Part shown: positions 26,739-35,710 of the stretch, piece by piece | How the letters are laid out: every line of letters begins with the position of its first letter | How positions within the stretch are numbered: position 1 is the first letter of the stretch | Assembly (NCBI RefSeq): GCF_900250075.1 | Contig: NZ_LT977070.1 | Coordinates: 434,001 to 498,000, forward strand | Direction of reading: 5' to 3' | From: Cupriavidus taiwanensis | GTDB taxonomy: Bacteria > Pseudomonadota > Gammaproteobacteria > Burkholderiales > Burkholderiaceae | DNA length: 64,000 nt | Translations under genes and position numbers: made by a program | Notes under the pieces: generated by a model | The model's database searches: none | The model's input: the letters and a program-made list of their open reading frames with translations, nothing else | What the model was told of the DNA's origin: nothing

Positions 26739-27674
26739 TCAGCCGCGCAGGCTGATCGGCTCGTCCGCTTCCGGGCTCGACGCCGCCGCCAGCACGCGCT
26801 CGCGCAGCCAGGCGTGGGCGGGATCGGCCTCGGTGCGCTGGTGCCAGATCATGCTGAAGGTGAAGTCGTCCAGCGCGAACGGCGGCGCGAACACGGCGTA
26901 GCGCGGATCGTCTTCCAGCGCGGCCAGGCTGCGCCGCGCGGTGGTCAGCACCAGGTTGGTCCCGGCGATCAGCGCCGGCGCCACGCTCCAGTGCGGCACC
27001 ACGCAGGCGATCTTGCGCCGTCCCCCCAGCTTGGCCACGGCCGTGTCGATCGCGTCCATGCGTTCGCTGTGGGTGGCGACCAGCACGTGCGAGCGCGCCA
27101 GGTAGGCCACCTGGTCGAGCCGGCCGGTATCGCGCACGGTGGCGGCATCGACCGCGCAGGCATAGCTTTCGCGGAACAGCTCGGCGGACTGCACGCCTTC
27201 GGGCTGGTGGCTGAACACCCCCAGCGCCATGTCGATCTCGCCATCGGCCACCTGCGCGGTCATGCCCTCGCGGCTGGCCTGCGACACCACCAGGTCGATA
27301 TTGGGCGCGGCCTTGCGCACCGCGCGCAGCAGCCGCGGCAGCACCACCAGCGCGCCGTAGTCGGACATCGCCAGCCGGAAGCTGCGCCGCGCGGTGGCCG
27401 GCTGGAAGCCGCTCGGCCCCAGCAGGATGCGCACCTGCGCCAGCGCCTCGGCCAGCGGCCCCGACAGCTCGTGCGCGCGCGCGCTCAGCACCAGCCCGCC
27501 CTTGCCGCGCACCAGGATCGGGTCGTCGAGCAGCTGCCGCAGCCGCCCGAGCGCATGGCTGACCGCCGGCTGGCTCAGGTGCAGCCGCAGCGCGGCGCGG
27601 GAGATATGGCGCTCCGCCAGCAGCGCTTCCAGCACCACCAGCAGGTTGAGGTCGATTCCGCGTAGGCTATTCAT
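26739..27674 (-). CDS. LysR-family transcriptional regulator
   Basis: A 311-residue LTTR. The N-terminal winged helix (LRGIDLNLLVVLEALLAERHISRAALRLHLSQPAVSHALGRLRQL) is of the NodD/LeuO-like subgroup, and a periplasmic-binding-like sensor domain follows from residue 90. The start is set at the ATG at 27674, where the conserved MNSLRGIDLN begins. It diverges from a small transporter gene, its likely target. The inducer is unknown. Confidence 0.88.
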   Translation of the reverse strand: MNSLRGIDLNLLVVLEALLAERHISRAALRLHLSQPAVSHALGRLRQLLDDPILVRGKGGLVLSARAHELSGPLAEALAQVRILLGPSGFQPATARRSFRLAMSDYGALVVLPRLLRAVRKAAPNIDLVVSQASREGMTAQVADGEIDMALGVFSHQPEGVQSAELFRESYACAVDAATVRDTGRLDQVAYLARSHVLVATHSERMDAIDTAVAKLGGRRKIACVVPHWSVAPALIAGTNLVLTTARRSLAALEDDPRYAVFAPPFALDDFTFSMIWHQRTEADPAHAWLRERVLAAASSPEADEPISLRG

Positions 27675-27714
27675 TCGGCGAATATTAAACGTACGAAAGC
27701 AGAATTGGAAATTC
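27673..27714. promoter_or_regulatory. Palindromes in the LysR/transporter divergent promoter
   Basis: ATTCG-G-CGAAT (27673-27683) overlaps the LysR start, and GAATT-GGA-AATTC (27702-27714) lies midway to the transporter gene. The region is strikingly AT-rich for this genome. One or both are likely LysR binding sites. Confidence 0.5.
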
Positions 27715-27767
27715 GCAAAGCGATATTTCAAACTGCTGGCATCGCATCTTGCCCTATGGAGCGCGCC

Positions 27768-28322
27768 ATGTCAGGCACCCAGCTGTCGTTTTCGATCCCG
27801 GCATCGCTCTGGCTGCCGCTTGGCACCGCCGTGCTGGCCGGTGCCGCGATCCCGTTCCAGGCCGGGGCCAACGCCACGCTCGGGCGCATGCTTGGCCATC
27901 CGCTGTCGGCCACGCTGGTGTCGCTGCTGGTCAGCCTGCTGGCGCTGCTGCCGGTGCTGTGGCTGATGCGGGTGCCGCTGCCGTCGCCGGCGGCGCTGGC
28001 GCAGGCGCCGGCCTGGCTGTGGAGCGGCGGGGTGCTGGGGGTGTTCTATATCTCGGCCGCGCTGATCATGGCGCCCAGGCTGGGCGCCGCCGGCTTCATT
28101 GCCGCGGTGGTGGCCGGGCAGGTGCTGGCCGCGCTGCTGGTCGACCAGTTCGGCCTGGCCGGGTTTGCGGTGCGCGCGCTGACGCCGACGCGGGTGGCCG
28201 GCGCCGCGCTGATCGTGGCCGGGATGCTGGCGATGCAGTGGGACAGCGGCGCGGCCGTTGCGCCGGCGCGTCAGCCGGCCGCTGGATCGGGTACGGAAGC
28301 GGGTGCGGATTCCGGCGTCTGA
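27768..28322 (+). CDS. DMT-superfamily YdcZ-like membrane protein
   Basis: A 184-residue protein with five to six hydrophobic helices (LPLGTAVLAGAAIPFQAGAN, TLVSLLVSLLALLPVLWLM, WLWSGGVLGVFYISAALIMA, GFIAAVVAGQVLAALLV, VAGAALIVAGMLAMQW). The pattern GANATLGRMLGHPLSATLVS matches DUF606/YdcZ, half-size relatives of drug/metabolite transporters. The ATG at 27768 has GGAGCG upstream; an ATG at 27756 is an alternative. The C-terminal 25 residues are Ala/Gly-rich. The substrate is unknown. Its 3' end overlaps a gene on the other strand by 52 bases. Confidence 0.75.
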   Translation: MSGTQLSFSIPASLWLPLGTAVLAGAAIPFQAGANATLGRMLGHPLSATLVSLLVSLLALLPVLWLMRVPLPSPAALAQAPAWLWSGGVLGVFYISAALIMAPRLGAAGFIAAVVAGQVLAALLVDQFGLAGFAVRALTPTRVAGAALIVAGMLAMQWDSGAAVAPARQPAAGSGTEAGADSGV

Positions 28323-28522
28323 CCATCCCGCCGCGCCGCCAGGCACGCCGGACACAGGCAGTGCTGGCCCGGCACGATGTGCCGCGCCGGCAGCAGCGGC
28401 TGGCTGGCGCACCAGCACTCGGGCAGTCCTGCCACATAGCCGCAGACAAAGCCTGCGCCGCAGCGGCTGCAATGTTCGACCGGTCGCAACTGCCCGGTCA
28501 GCACCGCGGTGGCGTCGCTCAT
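28271..28522 (-). CDS. Cysteine-rich CWC-family small protein
   Basis: An 83-residue protein starting at the ATG at 28522 (MSDATAVLTG). It has HCSRCGAGFVCG, then CWCAS, then CLCPACL: the CxxC...C...CWC layout of the Cys-rich CWC family, probably a zinc or other metal knuckle. Its function is unknown. The last 17 codons lie opposite the end of the YdcZ-like gene, so the two converge and overlap. Confidence 0.7.
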   Translation of the reverse strand: MSDATAVLTGQLRPVEHCSRCGAGFVCGYVAGLPECWCASQPLLPARHIVPGQHCLCPACLAARRDGQTPESAPASVPDPAAG

Positions 28523-29810
<1,288 letters not shown>

Positions 29811-29882
29811 GCGGAGCCCCGCAGCGGCGCCGGCCACGGCCGGCCGCTCCGGCATATCCCACCACCTTCCGAGTTGCCCGGC

Positions 29883-30833
29883 GTGCCTTCCAGTCTTTCC
29901 TCACCGCGCCGTGTCCGCGCTCGCCTCCGCCGCCGTCCCGCGGGCGATACCTCGGGCGGCACGGTCTGGCTGTTCGATCTCGACAACACGCTGCACGATG
30001 CCTCGCACGCGATCTTCCCGGCGATCAACCGGCTGATGACCGCGTACGTGGCGCGCGTGCTCGGCTGCGACGAAGCCACCGCCAGCCGCGTGCGCGTGGA
30101 CTACTGGCAGCGCTACGGCGCCACGCTGCTCGGCATGATCCGCCACCACGGCGTCGACCCGGCGGACTTCCTGCGCGCCGCGCATGAGTTCCCGGCGCTG
30201 GCCGAGATGGTACGGGTCCGGCGCGGCCTGGCCGCGCACCTGCTGCGCCTGCCCGGGCGCAAGATCCTGGTCACCAACGCGCCGCAGGACTATGCGCGCG
30301 CGGTGCTGGAGATCGCCGGCATTCGGCACTGCTTCGAGCGCGTGGTGGCGATCGAGCAGATGTGGGTGCACGGGCATCTGCGGCCCAAGCCGGACCGCCG
30401 CATGCTGCGCCGGCTGCTGGCGCAGGCCCGCATCGCGCCGCATCGCGCGGTGCTGGTCGAGGACACGGTGTCGCATCTCAAGCGCTACGCCGGCACCGGC
30501 ATCCGCACCGCGTGGGTGACGGGCTACCTGCGCACGGTCGCGCCTTCACGACCGCACAGGGTGCCCGCCGCGCCCGCCGCCGCGCATGACGACGGCAGCC
30601 GCCGCGACGCCGCGGTGCGCTCGACGCTGCAGGCCGAGGACCGACGCCATGCCGGCCACGCCGTGCAGGAGCGCTCGGTGACGCTGGTGGCCGCCGAGAC
30701 CCAGGCGCCGCAGGCGCAGCCCGACAACGTGCCGCGCGTGCGTGCGCGCGTGCCGAACCGGCCGGCCTATGTGGACATAAAAGTACAATCGATGCATCAA
30801 CTCCAACGACGAATGCGGAGAACCGGGTCATGA
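29883..30833 (+). CDS. Pyrimidine 5'-nucleotidase (HAD family)
   Basis: A HAD hydrolase of about 316 residues. Motif I VWLFDLDNTLHDASHAIF is near residue 30, motif II ILVTNAPQDYARAVLE near 135, and KPDRRMLRRLL and VLVEDTVSHLKRY complete motifs III and IV. The pattern is that of pyrimidine 5'-nucleotidases (SdtI/YjjG-like) that dephosphorylate UMP or CMP. The last 90 residues are disordered and basic, unlike the compact family. The start is uncertain: GTG at 29883 or TTG at 29874, neither with a good ribosome site. It sits between argB and slmA and overlaps slmA by four bases. Confidence 0.85.
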   Translation: MPSSLSSPRRVRARLRRRPAGDTSGGTVWLFDLDNTLHDASHAIFPAINRLMTAYVARVLGCDEATASRVRVDYWQRYGATLLGMIRHHGVDPADFLRAAHEFPALAEMVRVRRGLAAHLLRLPGRKILVTNAPQDYARAVLEIAGIRHCFERVVAIEQMWVHGHLRPKPDRRMLRRLLAQARIAPHRAVLVEDTVSHLKRYAGTGIRTAWVTGYLRTVAPSRPHRVPAAPAAAHDDGSRRDAAVRSTLQAEDRRHAGHAVQERSVTLVAAETQAPQAQPDNVPRVRARVPNRPAYVDIKVQSMHQLQRRMRRTGS

Positions 30834-31492
30834 CGCAAAGCAACGGGCGCGAACCAGAGGCGGTCATCGCGGGCAGCGAGCCGGACGCCGACCAGCAGCG
30901 GGCGGCGCCGGCGCGCAAGCGTCCGCGCCCCGGCGAGCGCCGCGTGCAGATCCTGCAGACGCTGGCGACCATGCTGGAACACCCGCGCGGGGAGAAGATC
31001 ACCACCGCGGCGCTGGCCGCGCGCCTGAGCGTGTCCGAGGCGGCGCTGTACCGGCATTTCGCCAGCAAGGCGCAGATGTACGAGGGGCTGATCGGCTTTA
31101 TCGAGCAGACCGTGTTCGGCCTGATCAACCAGATCACCGACAAGGAAGAGCACGGCCTGCGCCAGGCGCATGCGATCGTGCGCATGCTGCTGTCGTTCGC
31201 GGAAAAGAACCCGGGCATGACGCGCGTGCTGACCGGCGAGGCCCTGGTGGGCGAGCACGAACGGCTGCAGGAGCGCATCAACCAGGTGGTGGACCGCATC
31301 GAGGCGTCGCTGCGCCAGTGCCTGAAGGTGGCGGTGACCCAGGCCGCGTTTCCGGCGGATGCCGATATTCCCGCGCGCGCCGCGCTGATCATGGCGGCGG
31401 TGCAGGGCCAGTGGCACCGCTATGCCAAGAGCGGTTTCCGCAAGTCACCGTCGGACCATGCCGACGCGCATCTGCGCGTGCTGCTGGGCTGA
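30830..31492 (+). CDS. slmA: Nucleoid occlusion factor SlmA (TetR family)
   Basis: SlmA binds DNA and blocks FtsZ assembly over the nucleoid. The 220-residue protein has a basic N-terminal tail (RKRPRPGERRVQILQTLATMLE), a TetR helix-turn-helix (KITTAALAARLSVSEAALYRHFASKAQMYEGLIGFIEQ) that matches SlmA closely, and the SlmA ligand-domain segment (ADADIPARAALIMAAVQGQWHRYAKSGF). It starts in an ATGA overlap with the nucleotidase gene. The order argB-nucleotidase-slmA is an arrangement I recall from other Burkholderiales. Confidence 0.93.
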   Translation: MTQSNGREPEAVIAGSEPDADQQRAAPARKRPRPGERRVQILQTLATMLEHPRGEKITTAALAARLSVSEAALYRHFASKAQMYEGLIGFIEQTVFGLINQITDKEEHGLRQAHAIVRMLLSFAEKNPGMTRVLTGEALVGEHERLQERINQVVDRIEASLRQCLKVAVTQAAFPADADIPARAALIMAAVQGQWHRYAKSGFRKSPSDHADAHLRVLLG

Positions 31493-31517
31493 ATGCAACC
31501 AGCCGGGCCGATTGCTC

Positions 31518-31523
31518 TATAAT
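31518..31523 (+). promoter_or_regulatory. -10 box of the metX leader promoter
   Basis: A perfect TATAAT lies 8-9 bases before the riboswitch fold, so the transcript should begin at about 31530, right at the first paired base. TGCAAC at 31494-31499 is a weak -35 candidate. Confidence 0.75.
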
Positions 31524-31530
31524 TGCCCGG

Positions 31531-31619
31531 TCGCGCCGATTTGATGACTGGCTTGCGGGCGCGCGGCAGCCACGGACAGGGTTCCGATGGCTCGCCACTA
31601 TAAATGCGGCTAAAGAGGT
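31531..31619 (+). ncRNA. SAM-II riboswitch in the metX leader
   Basis: P1 is CGCGCC (31532-31537) with GGCGCG (31558-31563). The loop reads GATTTGA...CTTGC, as in SAM-II RNAs. A 30-base insertion that can form its own hairpin follows, then the 3' core TATAAATGCGGCTAAAGAGG. The GATTT, TTGC, ATAAATG and GCTAAA blocks occur in the order and spacing of known SAM-II elements, where they build the SAM-binding pseudoknot. It precedes metX, a methionine gene, as expected. Binding of SAM should lower metX expression. Confidence 0.85.
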
Positions 31620-31692
31620 TGGGTCGGCGCCCCATGCCACCACGGCAGTGGATGGCGCCGGCACGCGGAATCCCGCAGGGAATCCAGCGAAT

Positions 31693-31741
31693 CCCGACTT
31701 GGCTGCGACGCTTGATACGCAAATGCCGGTCGGGTTTTTTT
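31693..31741 (+). terminator. Intrinsic terminator in the metX leader
   Basis: Stem CCCGAC/GTCGGG, extended by GGC/GCC, is followed by TTTTTTT, about 75 bases after the riboswitch and just before metX. It implies control by premature termination. GGGTCGG at 31621-31627 could pair with CCGACTT at 31694-31700 and act as an antiterminator. Another strong hairpin, with GGCGCC arms, occupies about 31626-31659. Confidence 0.8.
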
Positions 31742-31768
31742 ATGCCCGTTCGCCACGGGCCGGATTCC

Positions 31769-32950
31769 ATGACTGATGTCGCCCTGCCGACCGCCGCGCC
31801 TGCCGCGTTCGACCTGCCGCCGGATTCGGTCGGCGTGGTCGCGCCGCAGCGCATGCACTTTGCCGAGCCGCTGAAGCTGCGCAACGGCTCGTCCATCGCC
31901 GGCTACGACCTGATGGTCGAGACCTACGGCACGCTCAATGCGGACCGCTCCAACGCGGTGCTGGTCTGCCACGCACTGAACGCCTCGCACCATGTCGCGG
32001 GCGTCTATGCCGAAGACCGGCGCAACGTGGGCTGGTGGGACAACATGGTCGGTCCCGGCAAGCCGCTCGATACCAACCGCTTCTTCGTCATCGGCATCAA
32101 CAACCTGGGCTCGTGCTTCGGCTCGACCGGGCCGATGAGCCTGAACCCGGCCACCAGCGCACCCTATGGCGCGTCGTTCCCCGTGGTCACGGTGGAAGAC
32201 TGGGTCAATGCGCAGGCGCGCGTGGCCGACGCGTTCGGCATCACGCAGTTCGCCGCGGTGATGGGCGGCAGCCTGGGCGGCATGCAGGCGGTGGCCTGGA
32301 GCCTGATGTACCCGGAGCGCCTGCGCCATTGCATCGTGATCGCCTCCACGCCCAAGCTGTCGGCGCAGAATATCGCCTTCAACGAAGTGGCGCGCAGCGC
32401 GATCCTGTCGGACCCGGATTTCCACGGCGGCAACTACTACGCGTACGGCGTCAAGCCCAAGCGTGGGCTGCGCGTGGCGCGCATGATCGGCCATATCACC
32501 TACCTGTCGGACGAGGACATGGCCGAGAAATTCGGCCGCGAGCTCAAGAGCGAGGACATCCGCTTTTCGTTCGATGTCGAGTTCCAGGTGGAAAGCTATT
32601 TGCGCTACCAGGGCGACAAGTTCGCCGAGTACTTCGACGCCAACACCTACCTGCTGATCACGCGCGCGCTCGATTATTTCGACCCGGCGCTGGCTTACGG
32701 CGGCGACCTGACACGCGCGATGGCGCAGACCCAGGCCAGCTTCCTGGTGGCCAGCTTCGGCACCGACTGGCGCTTCGCGCCCAGCCGCAGCCGCGAGCTG
32801 GTCAAGGCGCTGCTGGACAACAAGCGCCCGGTCTCGTACGCCGAGATCGACGCGCCGCACGGCCACGATGCCTTCCTGCTCGACGACCCGCGCTATCACA
32901 ACCTGATGCGCGCCTACTACGACCGCATCGCGGAGGAGATCGGCGCATGA
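31769..32950 (+). CDS. metX: Homoserine O-acyltransferase
   Basis: MetX acylates homoserine, opening methionine synthesis. The 393-residue alpha/beta-hydrolase has [14 protein letters not shown] near residue 72, the nucleophile in [13 protein letters not shown] (about Ser168), the Asp in [13 protein letters not shown] near 332 and the His in PHGHDAFLL near 365. MetX proteins use acetyl-CoA or, in many proteobacteria, succinyl-CoA; I cannot decide which. An in-frame ATG at 31742, right after the terminator T-run, is an alternative start. It overlaps metW by four bases. Confidence 0.93.
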   Translation: MTDVALPTAAPAAFDLPPDSVGVVAPQRMHFAEPLKLRNGSSIAGYDLMVETYGTLNADRSNAVLVCHALNASHHVAGVYAEDRRNVGWWDNMVGPGKPLDTNRFFVIGINNLGSCFGSTGPMSLNPATSAPYGASFPVVTVEDWVNAQARVADAFGITQFAAVMGGSLGGMQAVAWSLMYPERLRHCIVIASTPKLSAQNIAFNEVARSAILSDPDFHGGNYYAYGVKPKRGLRVARMIGHITYLSDEDMAEKFGRELKSEDIRFSFDVEFQVESYLRYQGDKFAEYFDANTYLLITRALDYFDPALAYGGDLTRAMAQTQASFLVASFGTDWRFAPSRSRELVKALLDNKRPVSYAEIDAPHGHDAFLLDDPRYHNLMRAYYDRIAEEIGA

Positions 32951-33558
32951 ACGCCCTGGCCAATCCCAATATCCTGGCCCTGCGCCCCGACTTCCGCGCG
33001 ATCGCGCGCTGGATCGAACCCAATTCCACCGTGCTCGACCTGGGCTGCGGCGATGGCAGCCTGCTGCGCGTGCTGCAGGACGAGCTCGAGGTGCAGGCCT
33101 ACGGCATCGAGATCCGCGACGAAGGCGTGCTGGCCTGCGCGCAGAAGGGCGTGCATGTCATCCAGCAGAACCTGGAGGGCGGGCTGGCGCTGTTCGAGGA
33201 CAAGAGCTTCGACACGGTGATCCTGTCGCAGACGCTGCAGACCATCCACAACACCGCGCAGGTGCTGCGCGACACGCTGCGGGTCGGGCGCGAGTGCATC
33301 GTCTCGTTCCCGAACTTCGGCTACTGGCCGCACCGCCTGTCGGTGTTCCGCGGGCGCATGCCGGTGTCGGAGTCGCTGCCTTACCAGTGGTACAACACGC
33401 CCAACGTGCGCGTGCTGACCATCAGCGACTTCGAGGCGCTGGCGCCCAAGGTCGGCCTGCGCGTGCTCGACCGCGTGGTGATGCACGAGGGCGTGACCGT
33501 CAACTGGGGCGTCAACTGGCGCGGCAGCCTGGCGGTGTACCGGGTCTGCGCGGCCTGA
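32947..33558 (+). CDS. metW: MetW methyltransferase-like partner of MetX
   Basis: A 203-residue class I methyltransferase fold with [15 protein letters not shown] near residue 28, then [18 protein letters not shown] and [13 protein letters not shown]. The long [33 protein letters not shown] segment is the MetW signature. MetW is always paired with MetX and is needed for methionine synthesis. It starts in an ATGA overlap with metX, so both genes lie under the same SAM-II riboswitch and terminator. Confidence 0.94.
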   Translation: MNALANPNILALRPDFRAIARWIEPNSTVLDLGCGDGSLLRVLQDELEVQAYGIEIRDEGVLACAQKGVHVIQQNLEGGLALFEDKSFDTVILSQTLQTIHNTAQVLRDTLRVGRECIVSFPNFGYWPHRLSVFRGRMPVSESLPYQWYNTPNVRVLTISDFEALAPKVGLRVLDRVVMHEGVTVNWGVNWRGSLAVYRVCAA

Positions 33559-33580
33559 GCCGGTCGAGCGGGTTGCGCGC

Positions 33581-34009
33581 CTAGCCCGGCAGCGCGCCGG
33601 CCTGGTACTGCGCCGCGAATTCCGCCGACGGCGGGATAGGCTTGATGATGTCGATCAGCACGCCGTTGGGATCGGCGGTAATGAAGTGCCGCTGGCCGAA
33701 GGCTTCGTCGCGCAGTGGCTGCAGGATCGGCAGGCCCGCCGCGCGCAGCCGGTCATGGACCACATCCGCATCTTCCACCTCGAAGTTCAGCAGCAACCCT
33801 TGCGCGCGCTGGCCGCGGGCCGGCGGGGGGATGGTGTCGTGGGTGCCGTCGAGCACGGCGAGGCTGACTGACGGGTCATCCGCCAGTTGCAGGTGCACGT
33901 ACCAGTCGCTGGCGAACAGGGCAGTAAAGCCGAAATGCTGTTGATAGAACGCGGCCGTCCCGGCCACGTCGGCAGTCATGATGACCGGGTAATAGCTGGT
34001 GACTTTCAT
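33581..34009 (-). CDS. VOC-family (glyoxalase/bleomycin resistance) protein
   Basis: A 142-residue protein with two beta-alpha-beta-beta-beta modules: [23 protein letters not shown]...[16 protein letters not shown] and [24 protein letters not shown]...[18 protein letters not shown]. Metal-ligand positions are not obvious. Such proteins act in glyoxal detoxification, dioxygenation or drug binding; the function here is unknown. GAGGGAAG precedes the ATG. It diverges from a TetR gene with a strong inverted repeat between, so it is the likely TetR target. Confidence 0.8.
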   Translation of the reverse strand: MKVTSYYPVIMTADVAGTAAFYQQHFGFTALFASDWYVHLQLADDPSVSLAVLDGTHDTIPPPARGQRAQGLLLNFEVEDADVVHDRLRAAGLPILQPLRDEAFGQRHFITADPNGVLIDIIKPIPPSAEFAAQYQAGALPG

Positions 34010-34031
34010 GATGGCTTCCCTCGTCTCAAAT

Positions 34032-34077
34032 ACATGCAGCCTGTATGTAAATAGATATTAAGATACAGGCTGCATGT
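34032..34077. promoter_or_regulatory. Inverted-repeat operator between VOC and TetR genes
   Basis: Two 15-base arms, ACATGCAGCCTGTAT (34032-34046) and its exact complement (34063-34077), are separated by 16 AT-rich bases. Each arm is part of an imperfect 19-base palindrome (TACAT..CAG..CTG..ATGTA). This looks like two operator copies for the adjacent TetR regulator, covering both divergent promoters. Confidence 0.75.
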
Positions 34078-34095
34078 TTGCAAGGAATCCGAAGC

Positions 34096-34662
34096 GTGTC
34101 CCGAACCAACCGCGAGCGTACCGAAGCCACCCGCCAGGCGCTGACGGAGGCCGCGCGTGCCCTGTTCGTCAGCCGTGGCTACGGCGACACGTCGACGCCT
34201 GACGTCTGTGCCGCCGCCGGCATCACCCGCGGCGCGCTGTACCACCACTTTGCCGACAAGCGCGACCTGTTCCGCCATGTGCTGGCCGAAGAAGCCGCGG
34301 CCGTCGCCGCCGATATCGAAGCCGCCACGCCGGCGGGGCAAGACCCTGCTGGGGCATTGCTCAGCGGGGCGCAGGCGTATCTGCAGACAATGACGGTGCC
34401 CGGCCGCACCCGCCTGCTGCTAGTGGAGGGGCCGGCGGTGCTGGGATTGCGCGAGATGCTGGCCCTCGACGAAGCCAACGCCGCCCGCACCCTGCGCGAG
34501 GGGCTGGAGGCAGCGGGCGTCGATGCAGACGGCGTGGCGCCGCTGCTGTCGGCGGCGTTCGACCGCGCCGCGCTGGAGATCGAAGCCGGCGCCGATGCCG
34601 GCCGCGTGCGCGACGCGATGCTGTGGCTGCTGCGCCGGGTGCTGGGGCAGACCGGGGGCTAG
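34096..34662 (+). CDS. TetR-family transcriptional regulator
   Basis: A 188-residue repressor. The TetR helix-turn-helix (TRQALTEAARALFVSRGYGDTSTPDVCAAAGITRGALYHHFADKRDLF) fills residues 10-55, and a ligand-binding helical domain follows. I chose the GTG at 34096, eight bases after AAGGAA; a TTG at 34078 is possible. The inverted repeat upstream and the divergent VOC gene suggest a self-contained detoxification switch. The ligand is unknown. Confidence 0.85.
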   Translation: MSRTNRERTEATRQALTEAARALFVSRGYGDTSTPDVCAAAGITRGALYHHFADKRDLFRHVLAEEAAAVAADIEAATPAGQDPAGALLSGAQAYLQTMTVPGRTRLLLVEGPAVLGLREMLALDEANAARTLREGLEAAGVDADGVAPLLSAAFDRAALEIEAGADAGRVRDAMLWLLRRVLGQTGG

Positions 34663-34684
34663 CACTCCGTGCCCCAGCGGATCG

Positions 34685-35599
34685 TCACCGCGGCGCGTCG
34701 CCGGCGCTGCCCGCCAGGTGGTCGACAAAGGCCCGCACCTTGGGCGGAACATGCCGCGTCGGCGTGTACACCGCGTATGCCGTGCCGATGTAGGGCTCCA
34801 GGATGTCCCAGTCGCCCAGCACGGTGACCACACGCCCCCGCTCCAACGCATCGCCCAGCGAGAAATCCGGCACCAGCCCGATGCCGGCATCGCGCTCCAC
34901 CATGCTCATGATCGCCAGGCTGTTGTTGAGCGTCAGCCGCGGCGGGATGCGGACCTCCACCTTGTCGCCGCCGGACTGGGGGCGCAGGGTCCAGCGCTCG
35001 CCGAAATTGCCGTAGCCCAGGTACAGGCAGCGCGCGGCCGGCAGGTCGGCCGGCGTGGCCGGCGCGCCGTGGCGTTCCAGATAAGCGGGCGAGGCCACCA
35101 GCCGGTAGCGCACCTCGCGCAGCGGCCGCGCCGCCAGGCCCGGGGCCAGTTCGCGCGCGATGCGCACGGCCACGTCCAGGCCCTCTTCCACCAGATCGAC
35201 CATGCGGTCGGCCAGCGTCAGTTGCAGGTCCAGTCCCGGATACTTCGCCAGCAACGGCGGCAGCCGCGGCGCCAGCCAGGCTTGCCCGAACGACACCGGC
35301 GCGCTCACGCGCAGCACGCCGTGCGGCGCGCCGCCGTGCTCGCCGGCCAGCGCGGTGACCTCGCGCGCCGCGGCAGTCATGCGCGCGCACGCGGCGTAGA
35401 CCGACTGGCCCAGCTCGGTCAGCGCGAACGCGCGCGTGGTCCGCTGCAGCAGGCTTGCACCGAGCCTGGCTTCGAGCCGGGAGACATGGCGGCTGACCGC
35501 CGACGGCGTCATGCCAAGGTCCTGTGCGGCGGCCGAGAAGCTCCCGCACTCGACCACGCGCGCGAACACCGACATCGCATTGAGTGGCGTATCAAGCAT
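34685..35599 (-). CDS. LysR-family transcriptional regulator (CrgA/AaeR type)
   Basis: A 304-residue LTTR. The winged helix (LNAMSVFARVVECGSFSAAAQDLGMTPSAVSRHVSRLEARLG) is followed by the effector domain with GVLRVSAPVSFGQAWLAPRLPPLLAKYPGLDLQL. The layout is of the CrgA-like subgroup. It diverges from an EamA transporter across a 111-base gap that holds a palindrome. The target is probably that transporter. Confidence 0.88.
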   Translation of the reverse strand: MLDTPLNAMSVFARVVECGSFSAAAQDLGMTPSAVSRHVSRLEARLGASLLQRTTRAFALTELGQSVYAACARMTAAAREVTALAGEHGGAPHGVLRVSAPVSFGQAWLAPRLPPLLAKYPGLDLQLTLADRMVDLVEEGLDVAVRIARELAPGLAARPLREVRYRLVASPAYLERHGAPATPADLPAARCLYLGYGNFGERWTLRPQSGGDKVEVRIPPRLTLNNSLAIMSMVERDAGIGLVPDFSLGDALERGRVVTVLGDWDILEPYIGTAYAVYTPTRHVPPKVRAFVDHLAGSAGDAPR

Positions 35600-35615
35600 G
35601 CTTAACCCCTCGTTT

Positions 35616-35632
35616 TTGACCTGTAGTCAAAT
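35616..35632. promoter_or_regulatory. LysR-type palindrome upstream of the regulator and EamA gene
   Basis: TTTGAC-CTGTA-GTCAAA is a perfect inverted repeat with T-N11-A spacing inside it, as LTTR boxes have. It sits 17 bases upstream of the LysR start in an AT-rich divergent promoter. Confidence 0.6.
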
Positions 35633-35710
35633 ACTAATTGAGGTCTGGCTGCATTGTTGACTTTGAAGACGAGTGAAACAATGCTGGCATTAGCTAGACC
35701 GGAGTTCCTC

